Shown: one piece after another, positions 11,889-22,321 of the stretch
How the letters are laid out: the number at the start of each line of letters is the position of its first letter
Position numbering within the stretch: position 1 is the first letter of the stretch
NCBI GenBank assembly: GCA_002964805.2
Contig: PUDQ02000001.1
Coordinates: 5,666,001 to 5,730,000 of the forward strand
Direction of reading: 5' to 3'
Source of the DNA: Trametes villosa
Taxonomy: Eukaryota > Basidiomycota > Agaricomycetes > Polyporales > Polyporaceae
Length of the DNA: 64,000 bases
Notes under the pieces: generated by a model
The model's database searches: none
Seen by the model: only the letters and a program-made list of their open reading frames with translations
What the model was told of the DNA's origin: nothing
Position numbers and translations under genes: made by a program

Positions 11889-12110
11889 ACCACCGATGAG
11901 CTATGGGCCCTTCTGAGAAATTCTCTCAGAATAACCCATAGCATGCCGGTGGGATGCTAGTCCAGCGGTGGAGCCGCCTTGGGTCGTGATTCAATCATAG
12001 GATGGATCGTTCGACCATGGATGAGCTATGGGTCCTGCTGAGCGCTTTACTCAGCAAAACCGGTAGCATACCGATGAGCTGCTAGTCAAGCTGCGGAGCC
12101 ACCTTCAGTC
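11889..12110 (+). repeat. Hairpin-bearing repeat, two more copies
   Basis: Hairpins at 11,901-11,941 and 12,026-12,066 share GATGAGCTATGGG with the copies near 8,036. Here the inner stems are TCTGAG/CTCAGA and GCTGAG/CTCAGC, a base-pair swap that keeps pairing. The downstream parts (GCTAGTC...GGAGCC) are also shared, giving a unit of about 125 bp. Confidence 0.75.
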
Positions 12111-12762
12111 TTGAATCAACCATACCTCATCCCACAACTGGTGTAGTTCGGGTCCGCGGGCGTGGAAGCAGCCCATTCCTTTGTGTGTCGTTACTTCCTG
12201 GCATTAGCGAATACGCGCAACCGTGAGGGTACGGTGGTTTCAGGAGGAGTGCGTCGGCCCAGCATAGCGATGCCTTCGAGATATGCAGAGTGTACGTGAG
12301 GGGAAGATGAGAGGAGGTCGAGTTGGCGATCGATTGAATCAATGCGGCATTATAGGCGCCCGAGCGCTGCAAGTCATATAATATGCCCGGGGGTCGCCGG
12401 CAACGCCCGACGTACCGCCATGTCTACAGAACGGTAGGCTCAAATGTCTGCAAAGTCTGTCTATCTTCTACATGAGAACTCAGGTTAGGCGAGAGACCAC
12501 CACCATGGCATCTTCCTCTGATCCACACTGTAATTTCACCGCGGCGTTCTCCTGGAGCGGCATACGCAGCGGGAAAACATCCGGGACGCGGTGTACGTCG
12601 AATAATCTAAGTGGCGGCGACAGGGTAGGGGGTGGGCATGTATGTGAGTTAACGCAACACGGGGGATCACTGCATTCAAACGGCATGAGATATATCATGG
12701 CTGCCGCGCGTAGTAGAGACTCACCAGCTTCCGACAAAGGGCTCGTCTCGAGCTCGCTCATC
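12111..12762. other. Intergenic, no gene seen
   Basis: Only short frames without motifs. It lies downstream of the hairpin repeats and of the 3' end of the HET gene on the minus strand. Confidence 0.5.
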
Positions 12763-15061
12763 TCAAATAAGTTCAATATCTGTTAACGGCAAGCTCTCAA
12801 TGTCCCATCCTAAATCCTGCAGGACGTGGACTTCGATCTCGAAGTACCCGACCCGTCGATACATCTTCCTCCCGCGCTCTGTCGTCAGGCCGTCGGACGC
12901 CGCGGTCACGATGAGCCCGGCGGCTACAGTGTCGTCATCTTCGTCGGGCTGTAGGGCTAGCAGGATGATCCACAACCTCGGAGCGTCCCAGGCGTCCGCC
13001 CAATCCAAGTACGGCTGCCCTATCAGCTTCTTGTCCAGCTTGAGCTCGGCGTTGTCGCGTGAGTCCCCAGTAGCACCCCAACGGCGCGCCTCCCGCGCGG
13101 ACTGCGGGTAGACCATGCGGTCAGAGTGCGACAGCCCTGGGATGTAGCGCACTACGCTCCGGATCAACGCCCCACGTAAGACGAGCGTCCCGCCTGTCAC
13201 TTCGCCAAACGGGAGCGCAGGGTCCTTGGGCGTGACCTCGCACCGGACGACCTCTGCGAGCATCGTCTGGCCCGTCTCGTTCTGTCGCGGCTCGACGGGC
13301 CCGTCGGCGGCGACCCAGGACCAGGACGGAGCGCGATATGCCGCGGATGTGGGTGAAGTGGCCTGCGCGCTGCCGCCTTTCCTGCGCCAGAGTAGGTCGT
13401 TCAGGAGGGTGTCGCGCCACAGGCCGGCGAGGTAGTCGCAGCGCAATACGCGATGGAACTCTGACGCGATTGCGCCGCACGCGGGTAGCTTGTCCGAGGG
13501 GTACGAGAGGAAGCACCGAGTGTAGTCCTTCACGAAGTGTTGCCAGGCGTCGTACACCTCCAACCGCGCGTAAGAGTTCTGCCACCCTAAGAGCGGCGGC
13601 TCGGGGAGGAAGAGCGACTCGGGAAGCCGCTGCTCGCCGCGCTCGGTTGGAAGCTGGTTTGCGGGGGACGGGCCAGGGGAGTAGAACGAGTCGCCGACGT
13701 TCTTCGTCGCAGTTTGGCATCGAAATTGGAGCGTCTCGGAGGTGAAGATGAGCGCGCGCGGGGACATGAGATATTCTTGCATGCACCATGCGCGCGTGCT
13801 GATAGGCTCCCAGGCGTGGCGGTACGTCTCCGTGTGTCCAAGCTTGTAGCGCGCGAATAGCGTGGAAACGCGTACGCTTCCAACCTGTCGCAGCGCAGGC
13901 CGTCCCGCAGAGTCGCTAGGAGTCGCCGAAGGTTCCGATGACGGACAGATGAACGGCAGCACGACGTCGGGCACTAACTCGCCATCGCGTGTGCGAGGGC
14001 CGCCTGGGGAACGATTTTGAAGGAATCCGTCGCTGACCTTCTTGGCGCTCGCCGCAATGATTGTGAGGTGGGCGTAGCGGTAGATGTTGTGCATGAGCGC
14101 CAGCTCGTGCCGCTTATCCTCGTCCGAGTCCTGGATAATGCACAACGTGTCAAGCCAGAGGTACTGAAATCCTAGTGTGTGCGTGACGTGTATCGCATCG
14201 CGGATGCCTCGAGGAAGATTTGAGGGGTCGATGCCCCGAGCGTAAGCGGAGACCTTGGACATAACGGTGCTGTGGGGTTGGGCCTCGCCCCAGAAGTAGC
14301 TGAGCGCAAGGTATCTCCCGCGTTTGCCGGCGGTGGAAGCGAGGAATGGGCGACTGGGGTCGGTACAGTCTACGACGCGGGTGGGGAGCGGGTCCGAGTT
14401 GGAAGAGAGGGTCGAAAACGCGATGCAACGATCGTGTCCGTGCACGCACTCGTCGAGGCAGGCTTTCGCCAGCGCTAGAGCATGAGTGGATCCGACGTCA
14501 AGGATGGGGGTCCGCGCGACGATGGAAGCCGCTGCGGGGTCGTCTGTAGCATTACATTCAGATCAGTGCCACATCGCTGCATAGACGCAATGCAGCAGAC
14601 TTACCGTTGCTCGTGTGCACGTAACCGTGGAACATTGTGGAAACCTTACCACGATCGCTGGGACTGGCGACAGTGACTGTTAGGTTCTGGGTTTTCTTGG
14701 GAGTGTCGCGGGGGGCCGACGCCCCTGGGCACACCCCGACTGTGACTATAACGGTGCGCTTGATCCACGGGTAATAGCAGCGTGAGAGTAGCAGCTGGCA
14801 CCATGAGCAGCCCGCCGTGGCTCCGGACTGCACCGCCTTCCACGAGGTTGCGTAAGAGTACCCTCCGGTGGCCCACTCCTCAGTATCGTCCAATCCTTTC
14901 GGGACTTCAGTTATCGTAACTGGATGGGTTTCAACGAGTCCTAGATAGGCTGAAAAGGGGAGCTCCCAGCAAAGCTGGCAGAGAGTGGCGGGCTTGGGTG
15001 GCAAGGGCCACCTACCCGCATTCGGGGGAGGAAGAGGTACTCGTGAAGTAGTTGAACCCAT
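12763..15061 (-). CDS. HET-domain protein, two exons
   Basis: Heterokaryon-incompatibility (HET) domain proteins trigger death or arrest when genetically different hyphae fuse; most members have no known partner. Exon 1 is 15,061-14,605 and exon 2 is 14,543-12,763, separated by a 61-nt intron, giving 745 residues. The N-terminal exon carries a Cys-rich segment (LCQLCW...CSWCQL). The HET domain follows at about residues 215-400. It includes RYLALSYFWGEA, FQYLWLDTLCIIQDSDED, the block with YRYAHLTIIAA, and STRAWCMQEYLMSPRALIF, in the usual order. The C-terminal half has no motif I know. The gene is divergent from DBP9, with 675 bp between the two starts. Confidence 0.88.
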
Positions 15062-15736
15062 TGGCTACAAAAATGGAGAGTCAGCGTGGACAATCTGAGA
15101 GTGAGAGGCGCAAGAGGAGGTTTGGCCAGCTACTCCATATAACCGCCTATACTCGTGGTTATGGGGCGGATGCCATGCTGAAGAAGCCTGATGCCAATAG
15201 CGGCTAGCACGTCCGCGTAGAGTGAGATTGCTTCCGAGCCTTGCAGTCTGCGCAGTTGTAATTACCCGGAAGGCCCTCTATCGAGATCGCATAGCAGGAG
15301 AATTGCCGTACGACTTGAGCGAACAGAATGGTGGCAAAAGGATGACAGTATCTGGCATGTCAGAGCTGCTATATTACCACGGCGAGTTATTATGAGTCGA
15401 AAGACGAGCTGAGAACGATTTACGACGGTACGTTACCTCTCCAATTTATACTCTCCAAGATGAAGGCAGCATTTCTTGCCATACTCGCCGGTACACATGG
15501 TAGCACTCCCGAAGACGTTCAACGCCTCCGCGGCCGAGTACGATCGACGAGCTGGATGTTCAAGCGCCCATAGCACGTGGTTTTCCCTTACGCGGAAATT
15601 TCAGTGGCTGCTCTTCTCCTCCTGCGCTCTCGTCCTGCTCTCGTCTAAACGCGACGCTCTCTCTGCTCGTTCTTCCGGCTTCCTATGCGTCTGGACTGCA
15701 GACTGGCTTAAAACCCTCTGGAAGAACAACTCCGCT
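15062..15736. promoter_or_regulatory. Shared region between divergent HET and DBP9 genes
   Basis: The 675 bp lie between the start codons of the two divergent genes. An open frame from 15,476 merges into DBP9 exon 1, but the family start fits ATG 15,737. No specific binding site can be named. Confidence 0.4.
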
Positions 15737-18469
15737 ATGCCTGACGCTCGCTTGGTGGACTCCAAGGCGACCTTCGCTTCATTCAACCATCTTCTCGATG
15801 GACGTATACTCAGAGCTCTGGCCGACATGGGCTTCGCGCGCCCTACACTCGTTCAAACAAAAGCAATTCCTCTTGCTCTGGAGAACCGGGACATCCTTGC
15901 CCGCGCGCGAACGGGCAGCGGGAAAACTGCAGCGTACTGCATACCTGTAGTGCAGAAGGTCCTGAATACGAAAGGGGTGAGTTCGTTCAGCATGTCCGTC
16001 ATATAGTTCAGCAGCCGTTCTCCCTTTTACATTCGCCCTCCAAACGACCATTTCGCGCTCCGTAGCGTGGCGCGGACAACTGTGTACATCCAATACATCG
16101 GCATTGGAACGTGAATCTGACATACGACTGGTAAAACCCGGTCGTGAAAGGAATAAGATTACCACCACCTTGAGAAAATTCTTTGCAGTCTATCACAATT
16201 GACCTGCTGAATTGTGGGAGGAGCCGCCTCGCACCCTGGATTGTGATCAAATACTCATTGGCGGAAAGCTCTGCACCGACCTGAAATGATTCGCAATAAG
16301 CTTCTTGAGATGTTGCGGTTCTAGACTCACACCAAGTTTCATACCGGTGTATCATAGTCTATATGCTGACATCGCCTCATAGAACCTGGCAGCGGAAGAC
16401 CCGACGAGACAGGCTACTCGCGCACTCATACTGGTCCCGACACGCGAACTGGCAGAACAGGTTTCCGCGCATCTGCGGAGCCTCCTGACGTACTGCGAAG
16501 ACGAAGTCTCGGTTGCCAACGTTTCTTCTGGTACGACTACACACCTGCAGAAGTGAGTGAGTCCTCCGCAATTGCATCAACCTGCCCATGTTCATTCTCA
16601 AACAGAACGCTTCTATCTGACCACCCGGATGTCGTCATCGCCACCCCGTCGCGTGCCCTGGCACTTCTACAGGCCAAGGTTAGGATGTTCCGCGAGAAGA
16701 GTTTCGCTGTGAAAGTCTAATCGCCTTCGTTAGAATCTATCCCTGACCGCACTCGAGTCACTAGTGATTGACGAGGCGGATCTGATTCTGTCATATGGCC
16801 ACGATGAAGACGTTCGCCAAATCTTCAACGGAGGGTATCTGCCGAAGGTCTTCCAGTCGTTCCTCATGAGTGCTACGATGACCGAGGACGTGGAGGCGCT
16901 GAAAGGCCTCGCGTTAAGGAGTCCGGTATGAACGCATATTTCCTGGTCGGCGTGGGTTACTAACGCACTGCATATAGGCCATCTTGAAACTTGAAGAAGA
17001 CGAGGACGAGGCAGCGAATCTGACGCAGTATTCAGTTCGGTCCGTATAGTCACGCGATACTGCTCGGTCGTCCAACTGACAAAGCCCTGCAGCTGCTCAG
17101 AAGTCGACAAGTTCCTTCTGACGTACGTCATCCTGAAGCTCAAGCTCATCAAGGGAAAGTGCATCCTCTTCGTGAACGACGTCGACCGGTGTTATCGCCT
17201 CAAGCTGTTCCTGGAGCAGTTCTCGATCAAGAGCTGCGTGCTCAACTCCGAGCTGCCCTTGAATTCTAGGTACGCGCAGAACGATGAGCCGTTTGCAAAC
17301 GAATACTCACAGCTATCGTAGGTACCACACGGTACAGGAGTTCAACAAGGGTGTATACGACTACATCATCGCTTCCGACGAGAGCACTGGCCGCGCAGAG
17401 CAGGACTCGGGCGATGAAGCGGAAGACGGAGCCACAGAGGAGGCCGATGACGACTGTGAGTGTTGTTGCTCATCCCGTGCGCCGAGTGTGCTAACGTAAA
17501 TCTATCAGTTATGGATACCCAGCGCGAGGCCGAAGGCGACGAAGCTGAGTCTGCTGCCCCGGAGTCCGAAGAGACCCCCACAAAATCCCTGAAGCGCAAA
17601 AAGCGCGCCAGCTCGCCCGCCCCAGAAGCGTCGTCATCATCCAAAAGCAAGACGAACAAGCGCAAACGGCGCAAGGGCGCGCCCGACGCCGAGTACGGCG
17701 TCTCGCGCGGCGTCGACTTCGTCGACGTCTCCTGCGTCATCAACTTCGACCTCCCCACCTCCTCACGCGCGTACACGCACCGCGTCGGACGCACCGCCCG
17801 CGCGGGTCGCACAGGAATGGCGCTCTCCTTCGTCGTCCCGAAGGAGCAGTGGGGGAAGAACAAGGTCGTCGGCGGCGTCGAGAGCGCGCGGCGCGACGAG
17901 GAAGTGTTTGCGCGCATCGAGCGTGAGCAGGCCGCGCGCGGGAGCCAGATCAAGGAGTACCAGTTCGACATGAAGCAGGTCGAGGCGTTCCGGTACCGCA
18001 TGGAGGACGCGCTGCGCGCGGTGACGCGGAGCGCGATCAAGGAGGCGCGCATCAAGGAGCTCAAGACGGAGATCTTGAACTCGGATAAGCTCAAGGTGCG
18101 CACACTATGGCGACGGGTATTCAAAAGTTCAGGTTAACTCATGCTTTGTAGGCGCACTTCGAAGATAACCCGCTCGATCTGGAGTACCTGCGGCACGACA
18201 AGCCGTTGCATCCCACGCGGGTGCAGTCGCACATGAAGCACATCCCAAAATACCTTCTTCCGCGTCTGGCGGCTGTCCCCGGGGCCGAGGGCGCCGAGGA
18301 CAGTGAGCAGAAGTCTGCACCCATGGCAGGGGAAGTCGGGTTTGTGCCCTTCAACAAGAACGGCGCAAGGGGGCGCGGACGTGGGCGCGGACGAGGACGA
18401 GGTGGCAGAGGTGGTGGAGGCGGTAGGGGAGGGAAGAAGAAATCGGATCCCTTGAAGAAATTCGGGTGA
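15737..18469 (+). CDS. DBP9: DEAD-box ATP-dependent RNA helicase Dbp9
   Basis: Nucleolar helicase needed for 60S ribosomal subunit assembly (DDX56 family). Nine exons: 15737-15976, 16383-16552, 16606-16678, 16734-16925, 16978-17039, 17093-17269, 17322-17455, 17509-18095 and 18152-18469, giving 650 residues. Motifs in order: Q motif ([14 protein letters not shown]), Walker A ARTGSGKT at 57-64, PTREL, DEAD at 174-177, SAT, then the Dbp9-typical [36 protein letters not shown] and [10 protein letters not shown] charged, Ser/Lys-rich insert separates this from SRGVDF and [10 protein letters not shown], as is usual for Dbp9. The tail is Arg/Gly-rich. Introns 2-8 are 52-56 nt, but intron 1 is 406 nt. 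The donor of intron 5 (GTCCGT) is weak but gives the conserved RCSEVDKFL. Confidence 0.95.
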
Positions 18470-19121
18470 AGGTTTCGCGGTCAGTGTATCATGCTTTGGT
18501 TTACTTCGTGTTTAGCTTCCACTGCTCAATTAGATCCCATTCGACATATTCTTCGGGTCCCTTGTTGACATAGTGTGAACACCTAGTCGGGGGTAGATGA
18601 TGCTCGAGCCTGTAGTGTCAACCACCAGAGGCGTCAAGCAGTTAGGCTACTGGCCCAGCTGCCTCCCTCTGGAACGCTGATCCTCAGCACTCGTGAGAAG
18701 ATGCGATTCAGAACCACCACGAGGCGAAATCCGCCTTGGCCCAGGTGGGTACGTCCACCACATTTGGCCATCTTTTCCCCGGATGCTGAACTAGTGTGGT
18801 TTGTTGATATGCCATGGACCGCCTATTCCATGACCGGAGTCGTTCTTCCAATCCTCGACGCGAGCGGAATGACAAGGCGGGGTTTTTGCCCTGATGCGCC
18901 CAGGAACCTGATGATTCCGACAAACGCGGGTTACAGCGTCAATTGAGGCACACCGTGCGCAGTCCCGGTTTCCAATAAGTGGCTGCAGTCCTTCCTCCCC
19001 CTCACGACGACAGGCGTCGTCCGAGTGCTTTCAACTCTATCTCGCCGTAGGTTTGTTTACTCGAGACGACTCTATGCACAACGGCGTGAGTTAACTCGTG
19101 TCGATGTTTCAGGCACGGCCC
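18470..19121. other. Intergenic; probable 5' leader of the HET gene
   Basis: No gene was seen. A GTAGGTTTG donor at about 19,048 and a GTTTCAG acceptor just before 19,113 could form a leader intron of the next gene. That would explain why no clean upstream start codon fits. Confidence 0.35.
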
Positions 19122-22100
19122 ATGTGGCTGCTACGTGTCGACGATGCTACGCTGCACCACTTCCAGGAAGGGCAAGCGCCTCCCTACGCGATCCTCTCCC
19201 ATGTCTGGCGTGGTGAAGAGCAGTCCTTCCAAGCCGTCATGGCGATCAGCGGTAGTGCCAGGGCCACACTAAATAACGACGGCTCGACGACACTTCCCCA
19301 AGGCTTGTCTCCCAAAATCAACAACTTCTGCGATTACGCGCGGAAGCGCGGGTACAAATGGGCGTGGATCGATACCTGCTGCATTGACAAGAGCAGCAGC
19401 GCGGAGCTCTCCGAAGCGCTGAACTCGATGTACTCCTACTACGCCAAAGCCGAGATATGCTTTGCGTTCCTCGACGACATCCGCGGCGACGAGGATCCCC
19501 GGGAGCCAACGGCCATGTTTCGCTTCAGCGCCTGGTTCAAGCGAGGATGGACGCTGCAAGAGCTCCTCGCACCGCACGCGGTCGTCTTCCTGTCCTCGCA
19601 GTGGCAGCCGGTAGGCACGAACCACGCTCTTGCGGACGTCATCGAGGAGATCACTGGGATCGACCAAACGGTTCTGACGCACCAGCTCCCATTGCGCGAA
19701 GTCAGCGTAGCCCGTCGCATGTCTTGGGCCTCCCAAAGGAAGACTACTCGCATCGAAGACGCTGCGTACTCCCTCATGGGTATCTTCAACGTCTTCATGC
19801 CTACCGTCTATGGCGAGGGTGCCCGTGCGTTCACACGACTCCAGGAGGAGATCCTCAAGCAGCTACCCGATCAGAGCATCTTCGCGTGGGGCCCTCTTAT
19901 ACAGGTTGACCACGATACCACCATGCAAGACGCGAACCGGCGCCCGCTCTCCGCTGAGAGTTACCGATCGCGCCTCGCCTTCGAACGCCACCGTGGCCTG
20001 CAAGGACTGCTCGCGCGCTCTCCTGAAGATTTCGCGCACTCAGGCAACATCCGTCCCCTACCCTTCAGGAAGCTCTCTGAGGCTCTGGGTGTGCAAGTGC
20101 CGGTTCCAGTCTATCATCCCACTAGTGGTGGCTTGCGCATGCAAATGCCTGTCATACTACCGGACGAGTCGAGGCCATCTCCAGTCATCCCCGGAACTTC
20201 CTTGACGGTGTCTTCCGCCGTCCTTGCTTGCGAAGACGAGCACGGGAATATCGTGGTCCTCTACCTACGTCGAGAGTCGGAGAGCACAGACGCGTACTCC
20301 GTCGGCCTTCCTACCGACGGCCAATATCTACGTGCCGCTCTATGGAGCCAGCAGGCGCGTCAGCCGCAGGAGGTACAGGTCATCGACTTTTATGTTATGC
20401 ACCGCCATCCGTCGAACTCCCCACTGCCCTACTTCCCTTTAAACCAGTCTTCCGTCGCAGACAGCCTCCAAGGGTCCGGAACTTTATCCGTCTTCTTCTA
20501 CTTCCCCGTATGGGTCTTGGCCCGCCTCCAGCTCAACGGCTTCTCCCCAGCTATCAGCACAGGTGCGCGGTGGGGCATCCAGCCACTCCCCGTCGAGGAA
20601 GGTGTCTCGGCGGAGGTGCGATGTGATGCGGCAACACAACGTACCGAAACCCCCAACATGGTGGCGTCACAGCTGTTCTGGTATGCAGGCTCAATCGGGA
20701 CTTCGGGCACGGTGATCGGCAGTGCGACAATGCGAGTCTCCTTCTGGATCGGATGCAGCTGCGCGCACAGAGGTCCTGTCGAGGACATATGGGTCGACAT
20801 CGAGCTGGACGCGGACGGCGCGATGGGAACGCCCTCGCGGCGGCCCCCAAGTCAGTACGAGGCGCTGACAACGGGGGGTACATGCCACCGGGCCCACTTG
20901 TCGCGCGACGTCTCGGAGCTGCACTTCAAAAGAGGCGACTTCGACTTCCAGTGCCGCATTGTGCCCTGGTGCGGGTACCCCGTACGGCCGGACGGGATCG
21001 CCAGCTGCGAGTACCTCATGGACGTGAGCCTCCGCGAGCCACAAGCTATGCCACGCGGACCCCCCATCATCCCGTCTTTCGTCTACACCCCACCATCCAT
21101 GCCGATGTCTCGACAGTATCCTCCTGGATTCCAGCCATATTCAGCAGCGATAGGCTACACGCCGGCGATGGCCCCTCCTTCTCTGGCTTCTATGGCTGCG
21201 CAGTTCCCCGGGCCGCCACCCATGTCCACTCCTTACGTGCGACCGGTTGGCGTAGGGCCACAGTCGCCCCCAGTACCTCCCGCTCCGTCAGCCCGCCGTC
21301 ATGGCGCGCCGTCGGCTCCTCTCTCCGTCCACTTTGCGGACACGCCGCCTGCCAGCTCAAGTGAAGAACAGAGTGGGCTTGCGGCGGGAGGACCCTCGAC
21401 TGCATCTACGCCCGCACCCGCTGTGAACGACTCCGCTGCGGCAACGCTGCCTCCCTCCACTTTGTTCTATGATCCAGGCGTGCCTCACTATCTGGTACCG
21501 GTCACCGGTGATGGCTGGCCGCAGGTTACCCCTCCCACCATTCCTTCTTACTACCCACCCGTGGCACCACCGCCGAGCATGGTCTCTCCCGGCACGCTGC
21601 ACATGCCACTCCCCCGCCGCCCGCTTCACGTTCGCAGCACGCCGCGGGCTTCCAGTCCGGTCATCCCCCCTCCACCGCCGATGCCCTCAGAACCGCCTGG
21701 TCAGGACGGAAACTCCAGCGATTCCTCCTCCTCTACCTCCTCTACCTCGTTCTCCGCGAGGCGTGCCCGCGCCTCACGCAGGTACGATGACCCTGAGGCG
21801 CGCGGCCGTCCCATCTACAGGGACCGGCCATCGGTGTCCCCGTTCCAACCGCCGTGTGAGCCCGTCGTCGTCATCCCCCCTCCAGAGCCCATTCTCTCGT
21901 CGGATTCTTTTCCTCTACTGGGGTCTCCTCGGCCAAACGGGCCCAGCCCACTGCGCCCCACACCCATCCCCTTACCGGAAGATAAACGCTCTTCCCCATC
22001 TCATACCCCCGTTCCGCTGCCTCAACCCGATCTTCCGGCCCCGCTCACGCCTCCGGCTCATCCCAGCCCACTTCCGGAGGAGGAGCCGACTGGCCAAGGC

Positions 22101-22139
22101 ATACTAGGATATTTCGCGTCGTGGTGGAATACGGGTTGA
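19122..22139 (+). CDS. HET-domain protein with long Pro/Ser-rich tail
   Basis: Single long exon. From ATG 19,122 the protein begins MWLLRVDDATLHHF and has about 1005 residues. An in-frame ATG at 19,104 is an alternative. The HET domain lies in the first 250 residues: PPYAILSHVWRGEEQ, YKWAWIDTCCIDKSSSAELS, SMYSYYAKAEICFAFLDDI, WFKRGWTLQELLAP, then SWASQRKTTRIEDAAYSLMG, the usual block after the domain in basidiomycete HET proteins. The middle part (about 290-640) is ordered but unknown. From about residue 650 to the end it is Pro/Ser-rich and disordered. It ends GYFASWWNTG. It is convergent with the kinase gene, 182 bp away. Confidence 0.88.
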   Translation: MWLLRVDDATLHHFQEGQAPPYAILSHVWRGEEQSFQAVMAISGSARATLNNDGSTTLPQGLSPKINNFCDYARKRGYKWAWIDTCCIDKSSSAELSEALNSMYSYYAKAEICFAFLDDIRGDEDPREPTAMFRFSAWFKRGWTLQELLAPHAVVFLSSQWQPVGTNHALADVIEEITGIDQTVLTHQLPLREVSVARRMSWASQRKTTRIEDAAYSLMGIFNVFMPTVYGEGARAFTRLQEEILKQLPDQSIFAWGPLIQVDHDTTMQDANRRPLSAESYRSRLAFERHRGLQGLLARSPEDFAHSGNIRPLPFRKLSEALGVQVPVPVYHPTSGGLRMQMPVILPDESRPSPVIPGTSLTVSSAVLACEDEHGNIVVLYLRRESESTDAYSVGLPTDGQYLRAALWSQQARQPQEVQVIDFYVMHRHPSNSPLPYFPLNQSSVADSLQGSGTLSVFFYFPVWVLARLQLNGFSPAISTGARWGIQPLPVEEGVSAEVRCDAATQRTETPNMVASQLFWYAGSIGTSGTVIGSATMRVSFWIGCSCAHRGPVEDIWVDIELDADGAMGTPSRRPPSQYEALTTGGTCHRAHLSRDVSELHFKRGDFDFQCRIVPWCGYPVRPDGIASCEYLMDVSLREPQAMPRGPPIIPSFVYTPPSMPMSRQYPPGFQPYSAAIGYTPAMAPPSLASMAAQFPGPPPMSTPYVRPVGVGPQSPPVPPAPSARRHGAPSAPLSVHFADTPPASSSEEQSGLAAGGPSTASTPAPAVNDSAAATLPPSTLFYDPGVPHYLVPVTGDGWPQVTPPTIPSYYPPVAPPPSMVSPGTLHMPLPRRPLHVRSTPRASSPVIPPPPPMPSEPPGQDGNSSDSSSSTSSTSFSARRARASRRYDDPEARGRPIYRDRPSVSPFQPPCEPVVVIPPPEPILSSDSFPLLGSPRPNGPSPLRPTPIPLPEDKRSSPSHTPVPLPQPDLPAPLTPPAHPSPLPEEEPTGQGILGYFASWWNTG

Positions 22140-22321
22140 GCGATCTGTCATGGATCTAGCTAGTAACGGTGAGTCTTGATCGGGTTGTATGGTATGTCGG
22201 GATTCTGCATCACGACGTCGATAACTTACACGCCATGTACATAGGTAGTGTTTTGGCTTCTAATCGAAACAAAAAGTATGGTAAAAACAACAGCGTGTCG
22301 ACGCCGTACGTATATAGTCGC

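Noticed and set aside
19098..19121. Start of the second HET gene at 19,098
   Set aside because: The triplet there is GTG. ATG 19,104 or 19,122 is more likely, and a leader intron ending GTTTCAG may remove the first of these.
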